A stretch of 64,000 bases of DNA, taken from Echinometra lucunter. Lineage: Eukaryota > Echinodermata > Echinoidea > Camarodonta > Echinometridae. Of the stretch, positions 1-12,200 are shown piece by piece (within the stretch, counting starts at the first letter, position 1; each line of letters begins with the position of its first letter). Location: NCBI GenBank assembly GCA_029962745.1, contig CM057157.1, forward strand, positions 21,225,798 to 21,289,797, in the 5' to 3' direction. The position numbers and the translations under genes are program-made. Under the pieces are notes generated by a model that was not told where the DNA came from, searched no databases, and saw only the letters and a list, made by a program, of their open reading frames with translations.

Positions 1-13
1 ACAAAATTCCTAC

Positions 14-200
14 CATTCATCAACATCAGGGATAGATTCCATGGGCGGATTCAGGCAGTAGATATGGAATGCCATGTCACACTCATCACAGAGCAATGTC
101 TTGTCTTCATCCTCCTTGCTTCCGCACACATGGCAGGCGCAGTGCTTACACTTCCTTCGCGGGTTGTCCTTGCAGTGCACACAGTTTGGCGTTGTAGTTC
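14..200 (-). CDS. UHRF1: UHRF1 exon: pre-PHD and PHD zinc finger
   Basis: The exon is 187 nt, from the acceptor tgtttcag (203-201) to the donor GAATG|gtagga (exon ends at 14), where a Trp codon is split. It encodes the Cys/His pattern of the UHRF1 pre-PHD (CVHCKDN...[10 protein letters not shown]) and the PHD core [15 protein letters not shown], almost identical to human [15 protein letters not shown]. This domain binds unmodified H3R2. The exon is the last in the window; the rest of the PHD, SRA and RING coding sequence is missing to the left. Confidence 0.96.
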
Positions 201-3200
201 CTGAAACAAATGGCATGAAAAAAGAAGATTATGACATAATTCATACATAATTATTAAGTTTGATTTTTGCATCTGGGCAATTCCATGGAAAATGTTCACT
301 TTAGTGAAGAAGTGAAGAAGTGAAGTTTCGAATTGCACTTCAGCTCTCCAATATTCCTAAAGAGTAATGCATAAAGTTTCATTTTGTAGGCCAAAAATAT
401 CTTGGTGGTTTTAAATAGGAGTTTGAAGTATACATCAACAGAAAATCACAGTAAATTTTTATATCATTAATCAATTTTCAAGCCATTAGTCCTCAGTTGC
501 GTGATTTCTATAACATTTCTAGTGTCATGTCTGTTACGTTTTTAACTACCAGTATAAGTATTCATAACCAACAAGAAATTTGTTTGAAGTCAATGGAAAT
601 TCATTTTCTATGTTAGAATTCAATCCCCTTGCATGTGTTATAACCATTTTTTCCTTGCCACTTCTAGTTTTCATACGAATCATGTAACGGACATGACATC
701 TTATGTATGACAATTGGAAGAAAAGACACTGTGGCTCAGTAAAACAGATTGATGATCACTTCCAACTGGTTGAGAATGATGGATTATTGCTAGGTATTAT
801 AGAATAACTTATAAACCCATGATTCTACACCTCCAACATCATTTTATTGTGACATCACGCTGCAAGGGAGCTGTGGATGAAATTGGTGGCTCCATGGGGC
901 AAGTCATCCCTAATACCGTAGTCAATCAAAGTCACTTTGTGAACAATATGAAACTATTAAAGTATAGATTGGCCCTTTCATTACACTACAGAAATAGTAG
1001 AAATTGTCTTTAAGCAAAATATTTGAGATGCTGTGTCTATGTTCATCCACTCTAAGGTACACTGCTTGTACATTAGTTGCACCTATTTGATAGGGATAGC
1101 ATCAAGTAAGCTGGTGAGAACACAAAAACATCTTAGTGGTCTCCTTAAACTTTTGAATAGGAGTTCAGAATATGCTGTACATCAACAGAAAATCTCAATA
1201 AATTTTTATATCATTAATAAATTTTCAAGCCAATGGTCCTCAAAGTTGCATGGTTTCTATTACATTTCTAGTGTCATGTCTGATACGTTTTTACCATAAG
1301 TTTTCATAACCAACAATTTGTATGAAGTTAACCCATAGAGGTACAGCGTCTCCTTTTGCAGTATCTGTTGGTCCAGAATGTTGGGCAGTACATATCATAC
1401 ATGAGCAGGAAGAGAAAAATGCACTGAGAAATTTGAGCTCATTCCCAATGCTGTATGGTGTGGTGTTCTCGAATTAGAGCAGTTTAATTGTAACTAATCA
1501 TTAAGCTCTTTGAATTGGCAATGCAGTGAATAAAACATAATCACTATTTCTGTGTTCAAATTGGCAATTTCTGATTAAATTTTACAATTATAATTCATTT
1601 TGGTTCTTGTTATATCCATATTTATTTTTTCAAGCTATATGTGAGCATGGAAAAAAAAAAATTGTTGCCAATTTGAGAATTGAAGATGATTAATTTAAAC
1701 CTAAAGAAAGCTCTGTACTGCTATGGGTTAATGGAAATTCATTTTCTATGTTAGAATTCAATCCCCTTGCATGTATTATAAACATTTTTTCCTTACCACT
1801 TCTAGTTTTCATACAAATTGCGTAATGGGCATGACACTATGTATGATAAGTGGGAGAAAAGACACTGTGGCTCAGTTAAACAGATTGATGATTACCTGCA
1901 ACTGGTTGAGAATGATAGATCATTTCTACATACTAAAGAATAACTCATAAACCCACGATTCTACACCTCCAACATCATTTTATGGTGACATCGGACAGAG
2001 TAAGTGAACAGTTTTCCACATACATTGTATATGACCTTTTTCTATGAGTCTAAAATGGTGCATTTACTTAAAGTATGTACTGTAGATCACTAGAACATCC
2101 AAGATAAAACATTACACATCTTGTTCAAGAACATTAGGTAGCAGTGCTACATGATTCCAGTTTTTATTTTCTTTGTTTTAATTTGAAAACAAATAATTTG
2201 ATATACGATTCATCTCATGTCCATTATGCTATACTATTTGTCAATATTCAGTCAAATGAAAAAAATCACCGTAGAATCAACTTATAATGTGTTCTGTTTT
2301 GGTACGGTGGATAGTAGTAACAAGAAATTTCTTGTGAACTGTTGCTAGTTGAAACAAGATTCTTTTATTTTGTTTTGTAAATATTGAAGAAAATTAACCC
2401 CTTTAAAATTAAAAAAATATGCAAGATACATGTATTACACAATACCAGTGATGATGTGTAATCCCATAATTTAATCTTACAATGTAAACAAAACACCTGC
2501 CATAATTTGTCATAACAACATTATGTCAACTCACAAACAGTGGAAAAAACTGTCATGTCCATTACGCTGTGTCATGTCCATTATGTCTCTTAGAAACATT
2601 GACACGATAGAGAAGTTTAAATCTGCACTTAAAACACACTTATTCAAAACATATCTAAGTAGTCTAACAAAGTAAACTCAGTTACCCTATCTTTCAGTCA
2701 TGTCTTTCCTTTTCTTTTTCTCTCTCTTAGAGCGCATAGGGACGTACAGACGTACTGTGTTATGCGCTATATAAAAGCTGTTCATTATTATTATTATTAT
2801 GCTACATATTGACCTCTCCAGAAAGAATTGAATTTAAAACTGTTCTAAAATTGTACTTCAAGATTTTAAGTAAGACCTACTGAATTGATTGTTACCAAAT
2901 CCAGGTACAGTGTATCCCAAAATTCACAGGAATTTTCAAAATTAAAAAGAGGTCAAAAAGCCTTGGTCATTTCATGTCATGTCCGTTACACTCACAAGAA
3001 GTGCATTTTCTCTACATCCGTTCAATAAATTTTTGTGAAATTCATTATGTATGTAACCGATAGGTAAATGTGTCTGATAAACTCAGCAAGAACTGTTTGA
3101 ATACTGCAAATTCTAAAGTGTGATGCTTTAAACTACAGAAATCTGTCTGAATGTCATGTCCATTACGCTGGAATTGCCCATCTGCATTAATTTTACCAAA

Positions 3201-6200
3201 TATGTTGAGGAAAAGAAGATTGATTACCTGTGCCCATGTTTCTTTTCTCTTTGTCTCCCTCTCTCCCCCTCTATTCTCATCTCCCTCTTCCTCTTTCTTT
3301 TTATCTCCCTTGCTCTTCGCTCTCCCATTCCCTCGACGCCCTTCCCTCGACGCACTTCTCTCTTTTTCTCTCATTCACTCTCTATCCCTCTCTCTAGTTT
3401 TCCCCTTATTTTCTTTGTATGTCTGTCATCTTTGAAATGCAATAGGACTCAATTGGTTTATTCTACTTGGAGGGACACAATATATGTGACCCGCCGGCTC
3501 GAAACCATCAATAAGTCACATGCACTGCAACTGAGAAAACAGCCCAAAATGTCATTTTGGTCGGATTGGTCAATTTATGTTTTTGATAGAAATGGGTAGT
3601 TCCATTATCATTCCATCATGTCTCAATGTTTGGGATAGTAATTCGCCCCAGAAATACATTTTCTTTAACAATTTTGAAATGACTCCTCATTTTCACTTGA
3701 TGCAAATTAACCGCCTCATGGAGTGTGCTTTTGTTATGCCTTCATTCATTCCTGTCTAAGTTAAAAATTCATCAAGGTATTGAACTGATTTTGGGAGACA
3801 ATAAAGAATAGGTCCTAATTCTAAGTTTGCCAAATTTTAGCCTAATCTAATAATCCCTTCATACTGTTTGCTATGGACTCTTGAATACCCTGCTGCGCTT
3901 TGGTCACATGAAGAGAGCTCAGGCTGAGCGCTCTTTTGTTCTGAACTTCAAAGGCTCTTTTCTCTGAATGGAGGCTATTGATTCCTAATTATCTAATGTG
4001 TTTTTGAGGGGGTTATTGTAGAGCAATTTGGATAAGTCATATACCATTGGAAAGCTGAGAATCTCTTCTTTCAGATGAGCTATAAATTAGAATTTTGGCG
4101 ACTTATTGGTGGTTTTGAGGCGGCAGGTCACATATATTTGAATTTTTGGTAGTTGATTTGTATTGCTTCAATATCTTTTCTCTCTCTCCTCACTTTCCCC
4201 TCTTCTTTTTCACTATATATGCATCTGAACATTTCTACATATGTCTATGTCAATATCATTGTTAACTATTCATACATGTATGCACTTTGTTTACGTAAAG
4301 GCCAGTGGAGCCCAGTTTTCTATGTTTTTGAAATTATGGATCAATAAAGAATCTGAATCTGAATCTGAAGTAGGACATCAACATTTACATCTGCTGTCTG
4401 TTCACAGGAATACTTAGTTTAGAAAGGATTTCTTGAACAAGGGTTCAAGCACACCAATATACTTAAAAGGAGAATGAAATCCTGGGGAAATATCTATTTT
4501 AATGAAAAGAGAACAGAGGGAAGCAATTTTAAAAAAGCTCCATCAAAAGCAACATTACCAATTTGAGGATTACCACAGAAAGTGAATTGAGACTTTTCAA
4601 ACTTTCATACCTTTCTCATTTCATAACAGATTTTGATGGAATTAACAAAAAATAATAATAAATGTTCCTCTCTATCCTTTGTTTTAATTAAAAATTGATT
4701 TTTCCCCAGGGTTTCATTCTCATTTTAATCAAGTATTTTGCAGATTAAAAAAAAAGTAGTTTCTCTTTACGGAGTTATAGTGACATGTATAAATATCTGT
4801 CAGCTTTTCTCTGCATTCCAGATTGATTAATGTTTAAAGTCATGAAGCATTAAAATGGCACCATTGATAATCTATTTAATTTACTTTATCTTAAAATCTT
4901 TCAATCTATTTTCTCAGGACAAGTTACATCCCCTTCGAATATATATATGGTACATAAAGAAATAAAGAAATCAAGATAATGAGTTTGGCATTCTTTTGAA
5001 TGAAAGAAACACATCCTACTTCCTATCAGTTGAAGGGAAAATTTGATTAGGGAAAGAGGGAAGCTGAAGATAAATTTGTGGAAAAGAGGATCTCTGACAT
5101 ACTTTTGACGGGAGTTCCCTCTGCTTCTATTGTGGCAGCATCACATGTCGACTCTCCTATCTTCTCAACCTTAAAGATCTCTTCTGTCAGACGGACTTTA
5201 CAGTCCTTCAAGACGTCGCTGCTTGGGCCAAGGAGGATGTCTCCGACCAACTCCTTGTACGTCCTCGTCTCTTTCTGTTATGTAAAACAAACGTACAAAC
5301 AAAGATCAAAGAATGTGGCAGACTTTACAATCTTTTAGGACGCCACAACTTGGGCCAAGGAGGATGTCTCCGACCAACTCCTTGTACGTCCTCATCTCTT
5401 TCTGTTATGTAAAACAAACGTACAAAGATTAGAGAATAAGAAAGACTTTACAATCTTTGAGGACGCCACAACGTGCGCCAAGGAGGATGTCTTTGACCAA
5501 CTTCTTATACCTTCTTGTCTCTTTCTATAAAAAATAAACATTCAACACAAATGAAAACATTGTCCTGAAACATCGTCCTGTCCTTACGAATAAAGATAAT
5601 GTCCTGTTCTGTATAATATAACAAAAATTCGGCACATAAGTAAAGACATCTTTTTACACGTCCTGTTATCTTTCTGTAAAACAAGATGAACGACAGACAG
5701 CTCTTTGCTGTCCTGTTTTCTTCCCAGGTGTATAAGTGAAATGGTTCCCATAAATCCTCCAAAACTATCACATCACGAGAGATTAACGATGGCCAAAAGG
5801 GATGTGCAGAGGAAATGTCAAAATTCCCCCACCCTCAATCTTACCATCCATTTAACTAAAGCCATTTAAAAAGAAACTTGAATTCTGGGAGAGGTGAAAA
5901 GAATTTAAGAGATCTCACATTCTTTTCATGTTAATTAGGAAGAATATCATAGTAGAAAAGTTTGCTGAAAAGGACTGCTCTTCAAATGACCTCATATTCG
6001 AAACAAAAGAATAGCTAGAGTGTTTGGGCTGCAAATTCCTGCTGCTTTTGTGTATGGTCCCATGCAGTCACTTCTATGTTCAGTACATATGTCATTTGGG
6101 AAAGTGAATCAATATCTTATCAATTTGATGATTTCACAATCCAATATTACACTCTGTTCTTATATAATCTAATCTTCCTTTGTTTTTTGTTTGTAAACAG

Positions 6201-9200
6201 TACAAATGCGAACAATAGCCACTTCAGATATCAACGGATAACCATTGACAACTGGCCATATGCCAGCAGTCCCTGCAAGAAGAATCCCAAATAGGCCAAT
6301 CAAGGTGGTTCGCTGCAGCTTAAATGATTAAAAAATCTTAATCTATTAAATGATTAAAAAATCTTAATCTATTCCTAAACAAAGACAATTCAAACTCATA
6401 AAAACTTTTAGAACACATAACAGATGAGGGTTCAAGTGATTTTGACAAAGAGTTTCTGTCTCAATGTAAATACATGACCAGGGCCCTGTTGCATAAAACT
6501 TACCATTAATGGTAACTTTGCCATAAATGGTAACTTCCTTGTGAACCTTGAATTTGCTTGGCTGTTGAGCAATGTTACCACGGTAGTTACCATTGCCAGC
6601 AGAATTACCATTCTATTACATAACACTCGTACAAGTCTTCAGAGGTTAGCATATCCCAGGTGTTCAGGCAGTGGAATCACATAAAGGAATTCAAAGTAAT
6701 TTAAAATTCAAATGAGGTATTGGCCGAACCCCTATAAAAGGCCGGCGTATCGAGTGGTATTCATCTTTTCCTTGTGTGCAGGCAGTGACGGACAGACCAG
6801 ACCAGATGCATCTTCTACAATTCAACAAGCTGGAGCCAGTGGACTGTTCTCCAGGTAGGTATACAGTCACAATGGTGGCAAGAGAACAGCGGCTCAACTT
6901 GCCTTGTCTTTGTGACTCGGCTTATGGACTGGGCGCGGCCCTGTTCCAATATATCCAGACATGCTCAGCATGCTGGTCGTATAGAGACTTGCAACACTCT
7001 CACCTCCTGATGCTGGACGTACTTCAGAAAAAGTTTGCTGGTGTTGCCTTGCACGTCTTGGCGACATGGCTCAGCATGAATGTAGGCGAAGCCCTGTTCC
7101 ATTTCTTCCAGACTTGTGTAAAAGGCTGGATTTACATGCAAGCAGAGTGACATTCCCTCCACTGAACTCCTTCCACAACCTTATGTCAACCTGGCAACTG
7201 AGTTTTGGGATCGGTATCCGATTCTTCTCTTCTGATTTGTTTGTCAGAAGCCCTTCTTTTTCATCATAGATGAAATAGACCACTACAGTATACATGACTG
7301 TACACTGTAAAAAATGGTAAAAAAAAAAAAAAATGCCAGTTCGTCAAACTTATTGGTATAATTGACCGAAAGTGCGGTTAAGGCGAACTGATGCTTTCTA
7401 CTCAAAAGTGTGAACTGGCCTGGATATCCACGCAATATCCAACAATACATGCTTGTATGCATGGACCAACAATAAAAGGAAAAAACAAAACAAAACAAAA
7501 CAAAATACCCTAACTGAAAAGGGGTAATGAATATGAGCAACCACTCATTAAAATGTTCCAGTTCCAGTTTTCCTCTCCTTTCTTTTCAGGGAAAACTATA
7601 CGAGAATTGAATTAAGCTTCAATCGAATGAAGACCACGTATAATCTACTTGAACTTCTCGGTGATTGCATTTATGTTTTGTACATCGGAGCAATTCTACA
7701 GTTACAAAGTATCGTAGAATCATACCAGAGAAACGATGGGACCTTTCAAAGTCCAATTTGAATCCTAAGTACGGGATTTACAGTCATGTCAAAGATGGTG
7801 AAAATCCTAACCAGTGAAATAAAATAATCATGGATGTACATGCGTGACTCATACAATGTGTACGTGACAAAGATTCACTATTCATGATAAAGAACGTACA
7901 TCGTCAAATCATGGTCAAATAGTAAACCCAAAAAAGTCAATGTACACGTAGAGAGTCGATGTATAATATTCAAACGCATGGATCTCCACGCTACCGAAGA
8001 CAGCTACATGTAGTTATATTCTTGCTTCTTTGTCATGAAAAACCTTGTTTTCGCACATCTTGTAATGACCGAGGAAGATTATTTTAGATGGACCACCAAC
8101 ACAACTTTTGGATTTGCTCACATAAGTCTAAAATTTTTAAGGGGAGACTTTGTGATCTGCAATTATATTCTCCTTTGGAGAAATAGGCATAATTATTATG
8201 AGCTATTTAATAGCCTTAATTGACTATACTGTCACGAATATTAATTATTCAAGACATATGACGCACAGCAGACTGAGGCAGACCATTGTACTGTTCACAG
8301 AGCCACTCCAATTTAAAAAGAAAAAAACTGAGAAGAAAAAGTAAACTCATATTTATTAAACCTTTCAGATTTATAAAGTTCTGATTACTTCAAGAGATGT
8401 ATTACTTAACATTATGAAGCTTTGAGATGTAAGCTTTTCAATGCCATGATTCTTAGAAAATAAATAGATAAGTAAGGCCTTCTTCTAGTTGCCAATTTTA
8501 CTACGGCGTTCAATGCTTAATTCTCGTCGACTACAGTGGTGTCCATTTTTTTAAAAAAACATCCATGAAAGGGCATACCTTTGATATTCCCTCAAATAAT
8601 TCATCCGAGATAACATCTTGAATATGTTATCACCTGCATTGTGTGCATCGAAAAGGACTGACTAATATCCTAAGCAACAAAAAAACAAAAAAAGCCCTTG
8701 TTGGTTAACTCATTAAAAATCAATAAAATGACATGCATTCTGTCATAATATGGTTTGGAAAGTGCAACGATGCACTGTAAAATACTATTCTAATTTCACT
8801 GAACCAAACACTGAAATTTTGAGATCGTAAGAATGCTTGCATCGTCCATGCACAACTGTTTCCCGTAAGCATGTTTAGAATACCTTTGTCGTGTTCTATT
8901 CAAGAGCGAAAGAAAACTTTAGAACACTTGCATCATTTTAAAAAGAATCTCAAACATGTTGAATGCTCATTTTGTGTGCGACCTGTGTCTATGTTACTCA
9001 AAACAATTATCCAGAGCTCGTGGCTTTTAATTTCGCCACTGTCTCCAATGGATTATCAAACAAAGGGAGAATACTTGAATTTGTAGACCCTTAATTTTAA
9101 TGCAAGGTGCTTGACCTCTTTAGGCATATTTTGACGTCTTTCATTTCATTTTATCACAGAGAGACTTGCTTCAGCCAATTATGCATGACTGTTTTCCAAG

Positions 9201-12200
9201 CAAGTTAAGTTTGTCTTATTATTGGTGGTAGAAATGCACTGCTACTGCCTAGCTTGCAGAGTGTAGGTTTATGTTATGACGTTACCCACTGATGATATCC
9301 ATTCATCACATAATTTGACTGGGTACAGCGATTCCTTCGTCTAATTTTGCAAATATTAACTGCTCACTGAATGATCACACGTCAAGTCTGACATTGGCAG
9401 TATTGTGTTTACAAAAGAATAATATCATTAGACTCGAAAGGAAAATTATACAATTTCACAGTGTTTGAATGTTTTCTGCTTGTAAACAGCAGCAGCAACA
9501 ACGACAATAACAACACAATGATGATTTTAATCAGCTATTGCTTGATCTGTTGAACGGTTTATGTACATACGGTATGTTTTAGCATCGAGATGAACAGATG
9601 AAAAAATAGTTTATTTTTTGCGAAGAGTTGATTCATTGCATAGCTGCTCCGTTTTTCCGGAACATATTTCCTCCTAATATCGGTTCGGTAGATACTTTGG
9701 ATTGTTTGAAATCAAACTTGAAAACAGTCATCCTTTCTCTCTTAGTTAATTTCATCATGCGCCTTGGAATGTTTTTGATGCGATATATCAGGTATATGCC
9801 GCCATACAAGACAGTATAAATATTATGACATCACTCAAGAATAGTCATTCTGATGGGTTACTCTTTTATAATGGAGAGCCTTCCTTGTATTCTCAATTAA
9901 CACATATCAGACTGAAATGACCATGTGCGTCAAAGCCATCAATCCGTTTCATAATTTCAGATGGACTCTGTCCAAAGACTCGCTGACAAGACCAGTTGGT
10001 ACAATAAACTACTGCTTATTTTCAACATTTTTCCTTGCTTCCGACACACATTAAATGTTATATATTCACCATCCTCTTGTTCGTCTGTAAGAATATTATA
10101 CAGCAAGAAAAATAATCATTTGAATTATGATTTGTGCAAGCAAAATATTCATGTACAGTGATACTGTATCAAAATAAACACAAAATACCAAAAGGAGCAT
10201 AAATAAAAGCACTTAAACCCAAGTGCCGAACGTTACAATGAATTCTACTTTGCTCATTCTGAGCCCCCACTATAAATAAATTTTAAAGAAGGCCATTCAT
10301 CTTATCTGTCGGATAATGATACAGCAGTATTTCCTGTTCTAGACATACTTGTATAAAAACATCGGCACTTTAAGTTGCCTTGATTCAGGGGCCTTTCTTT
10401 GCTTGAACAAATAAAGCACTCTCGCTTGTCTATGGTATGAGATTATTCTTAGAATTAGAATTTTATCTCATATTCCATTGAAAGAAGATCTTAATGACAA
10501 ACATAGATGTTTGTATCTTTCGTTTTGCGTTTTACAGACCTTCTGTACGGTCGATTATTTGAAGATAGTCATTAAATACATATTCAGACATGAATAAACC
10601 AAGATTTCAGATGTTTGCAACAAAATTTCTTCACCAAAAGCAGCATAATGAAAACTGAATTTATGAATAAGATTTGGTCAATCGTAATTATGATAAAATT
10701 GACATCGCGAAATCACAATTTGGTTTTGCGAAAGCTGTATCAATTTTCAATGTGAATGGAGATTATTACTTTGGAATAAGAATGTAGGCGTCAAATTAAT
10801 ACATTCCATTCACCCTTTTGTTTCGTTAACTGAACTCAACGGTATGTGTTTGCGGGAATCAAAATGATAAGAAGAAACGCCAAATATGAAATACCTTGAG
10901 ATGTATATTCTCATTACTTGTCAAAAGTAATCAACATTGACTTAACTAAGTTGTTAGATTTTTTAGCATACTTCTCGCCACAGTGCACATTATCAAATTA
11001 AATAATTAACGTATCCTTGACCACTGTATCAGTGAAATTGAAAAATAGCTAAAAATGTGCTTAAGTGATATCTATAAAAGGCAATATCGATACTGTACTG
11101 AAGAAAGAAATATAAAGAAAATATCAAAAGAACAATTGTAATTATTTCTCCTAAATTAATTGAACATGTATAGAATTAAACAAATGAAAGGAATGATCTT
11201 GACACTTATCATTATGATTAAAGTGAATCGGATGAACTTCATCATGTTCATAGTTTCAAAAGGGCAATCAAGTTTTCCATGTAAGGAAATGTGTCATCTT
11301 CTGTGATTGGCTGCTTTGAAGATGCTAACCTCTGAAGACTTGTACGAGTGTTATGTAATAGAATTCCTAAATTATACAAATAATAATGAAGTATAATTAG
11401 AATTCTATTTAATAAGAAGAAGTACAAGATGAAGAGGTCCTTCCCTTTATTATCTTCTCACATTGTTTCGGTTTTCCCTCCCTGATTCACAGAAGCTGAC
11501 AAACGGTTGCTTTTGTGTCTTCTCATATTTCCTCCAGGAATGTGCAGTATTCTTTAATATTGTTTACAAAAAAATAACTGTTTTCAGAGCATTCAATCCA
11601 ATAAAATGTCCGCAATGTACTTTGTACATTTCGTTTCCCTAATAGGTTTTGAACAACATTGATTGACGGTTTACTATGAAAGAATCAAGTGTGAAATACA
11701 ATGAACGATAATTCTTTCAAACAACACAAAATGATTCCTTTTGACAAGAATGTATCTTCATTTCTCCTTTTCATATATTTTCACTTTGAAAGATGAATAC
11801 AACTCAATACGCTGGCCTTTTATAGGGGTTCGGCCAATACCTCATTTGAATTTTAAATTACTAGTACTTTGAATTCCTTTGTGTGATTCCACTGCCTGAA
11901 CACCTGGGATATGCTAACCTCTTCGACTTGTACTTCTTCTTATTAAATAGAATTCTAATTATACTTCATTATTATTTGTATAATTTAGGAATTATCTTAA
12001 TCTATTCCTAAACAAAAACAATTCAAACTCATAAAAACTTTTAAAACACATAACAGATGAGGGTTCAAGTGACAAGTTTTGTGCAACAGGGCCCAGAACT
12101 CTTGTCCATCTTTAAAAATTTCTAAGAGATTGTTTGATTGTCACAAGCTTTTGATGTTTGAATTAATGTCCAAAATCAGCTCAAACATTTTCTTGGTAAT

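Larger units (their letters stand above)
6353..12100. repeat. Complex of direct and inverted dispersed repeats
   Basis: Segment 6353-6442 recurs in direct orientation at 11992-12072. Segment 6640-6768, including a TATAAAAG, recurs inverted at 11790-11922. Part of the same block (about 6612-6650) recurs inverted at 11318-11363. The three recurrences surround a perfect 67-bp inverted repeat (11362-11428 and 11927-11993). The sequence between, about 7600-11280, is AT-rich intron with no recognised gene. Confidence 0.75.

Noticed and set aside
3045..3599. Overlapping ORFs on both strands (109, 94 and 147 codons)
   Set aside because: They arise from a CT-rich stretch. A donor-like ACAG|gtaatc at the end of the minus-strand Arg/Glu/Lys-rich frame was considered as a UHRF1 exon, but it lies out of order with the family's domains and is low complexity.
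6806..7153. 115-codon plus-strand ORF as a confident gene
   Set aside because: No recognised domain, overlapping ORFs on the other strand, and the upstream TATA belongs to a repeat; kept only as a low-interest observation.
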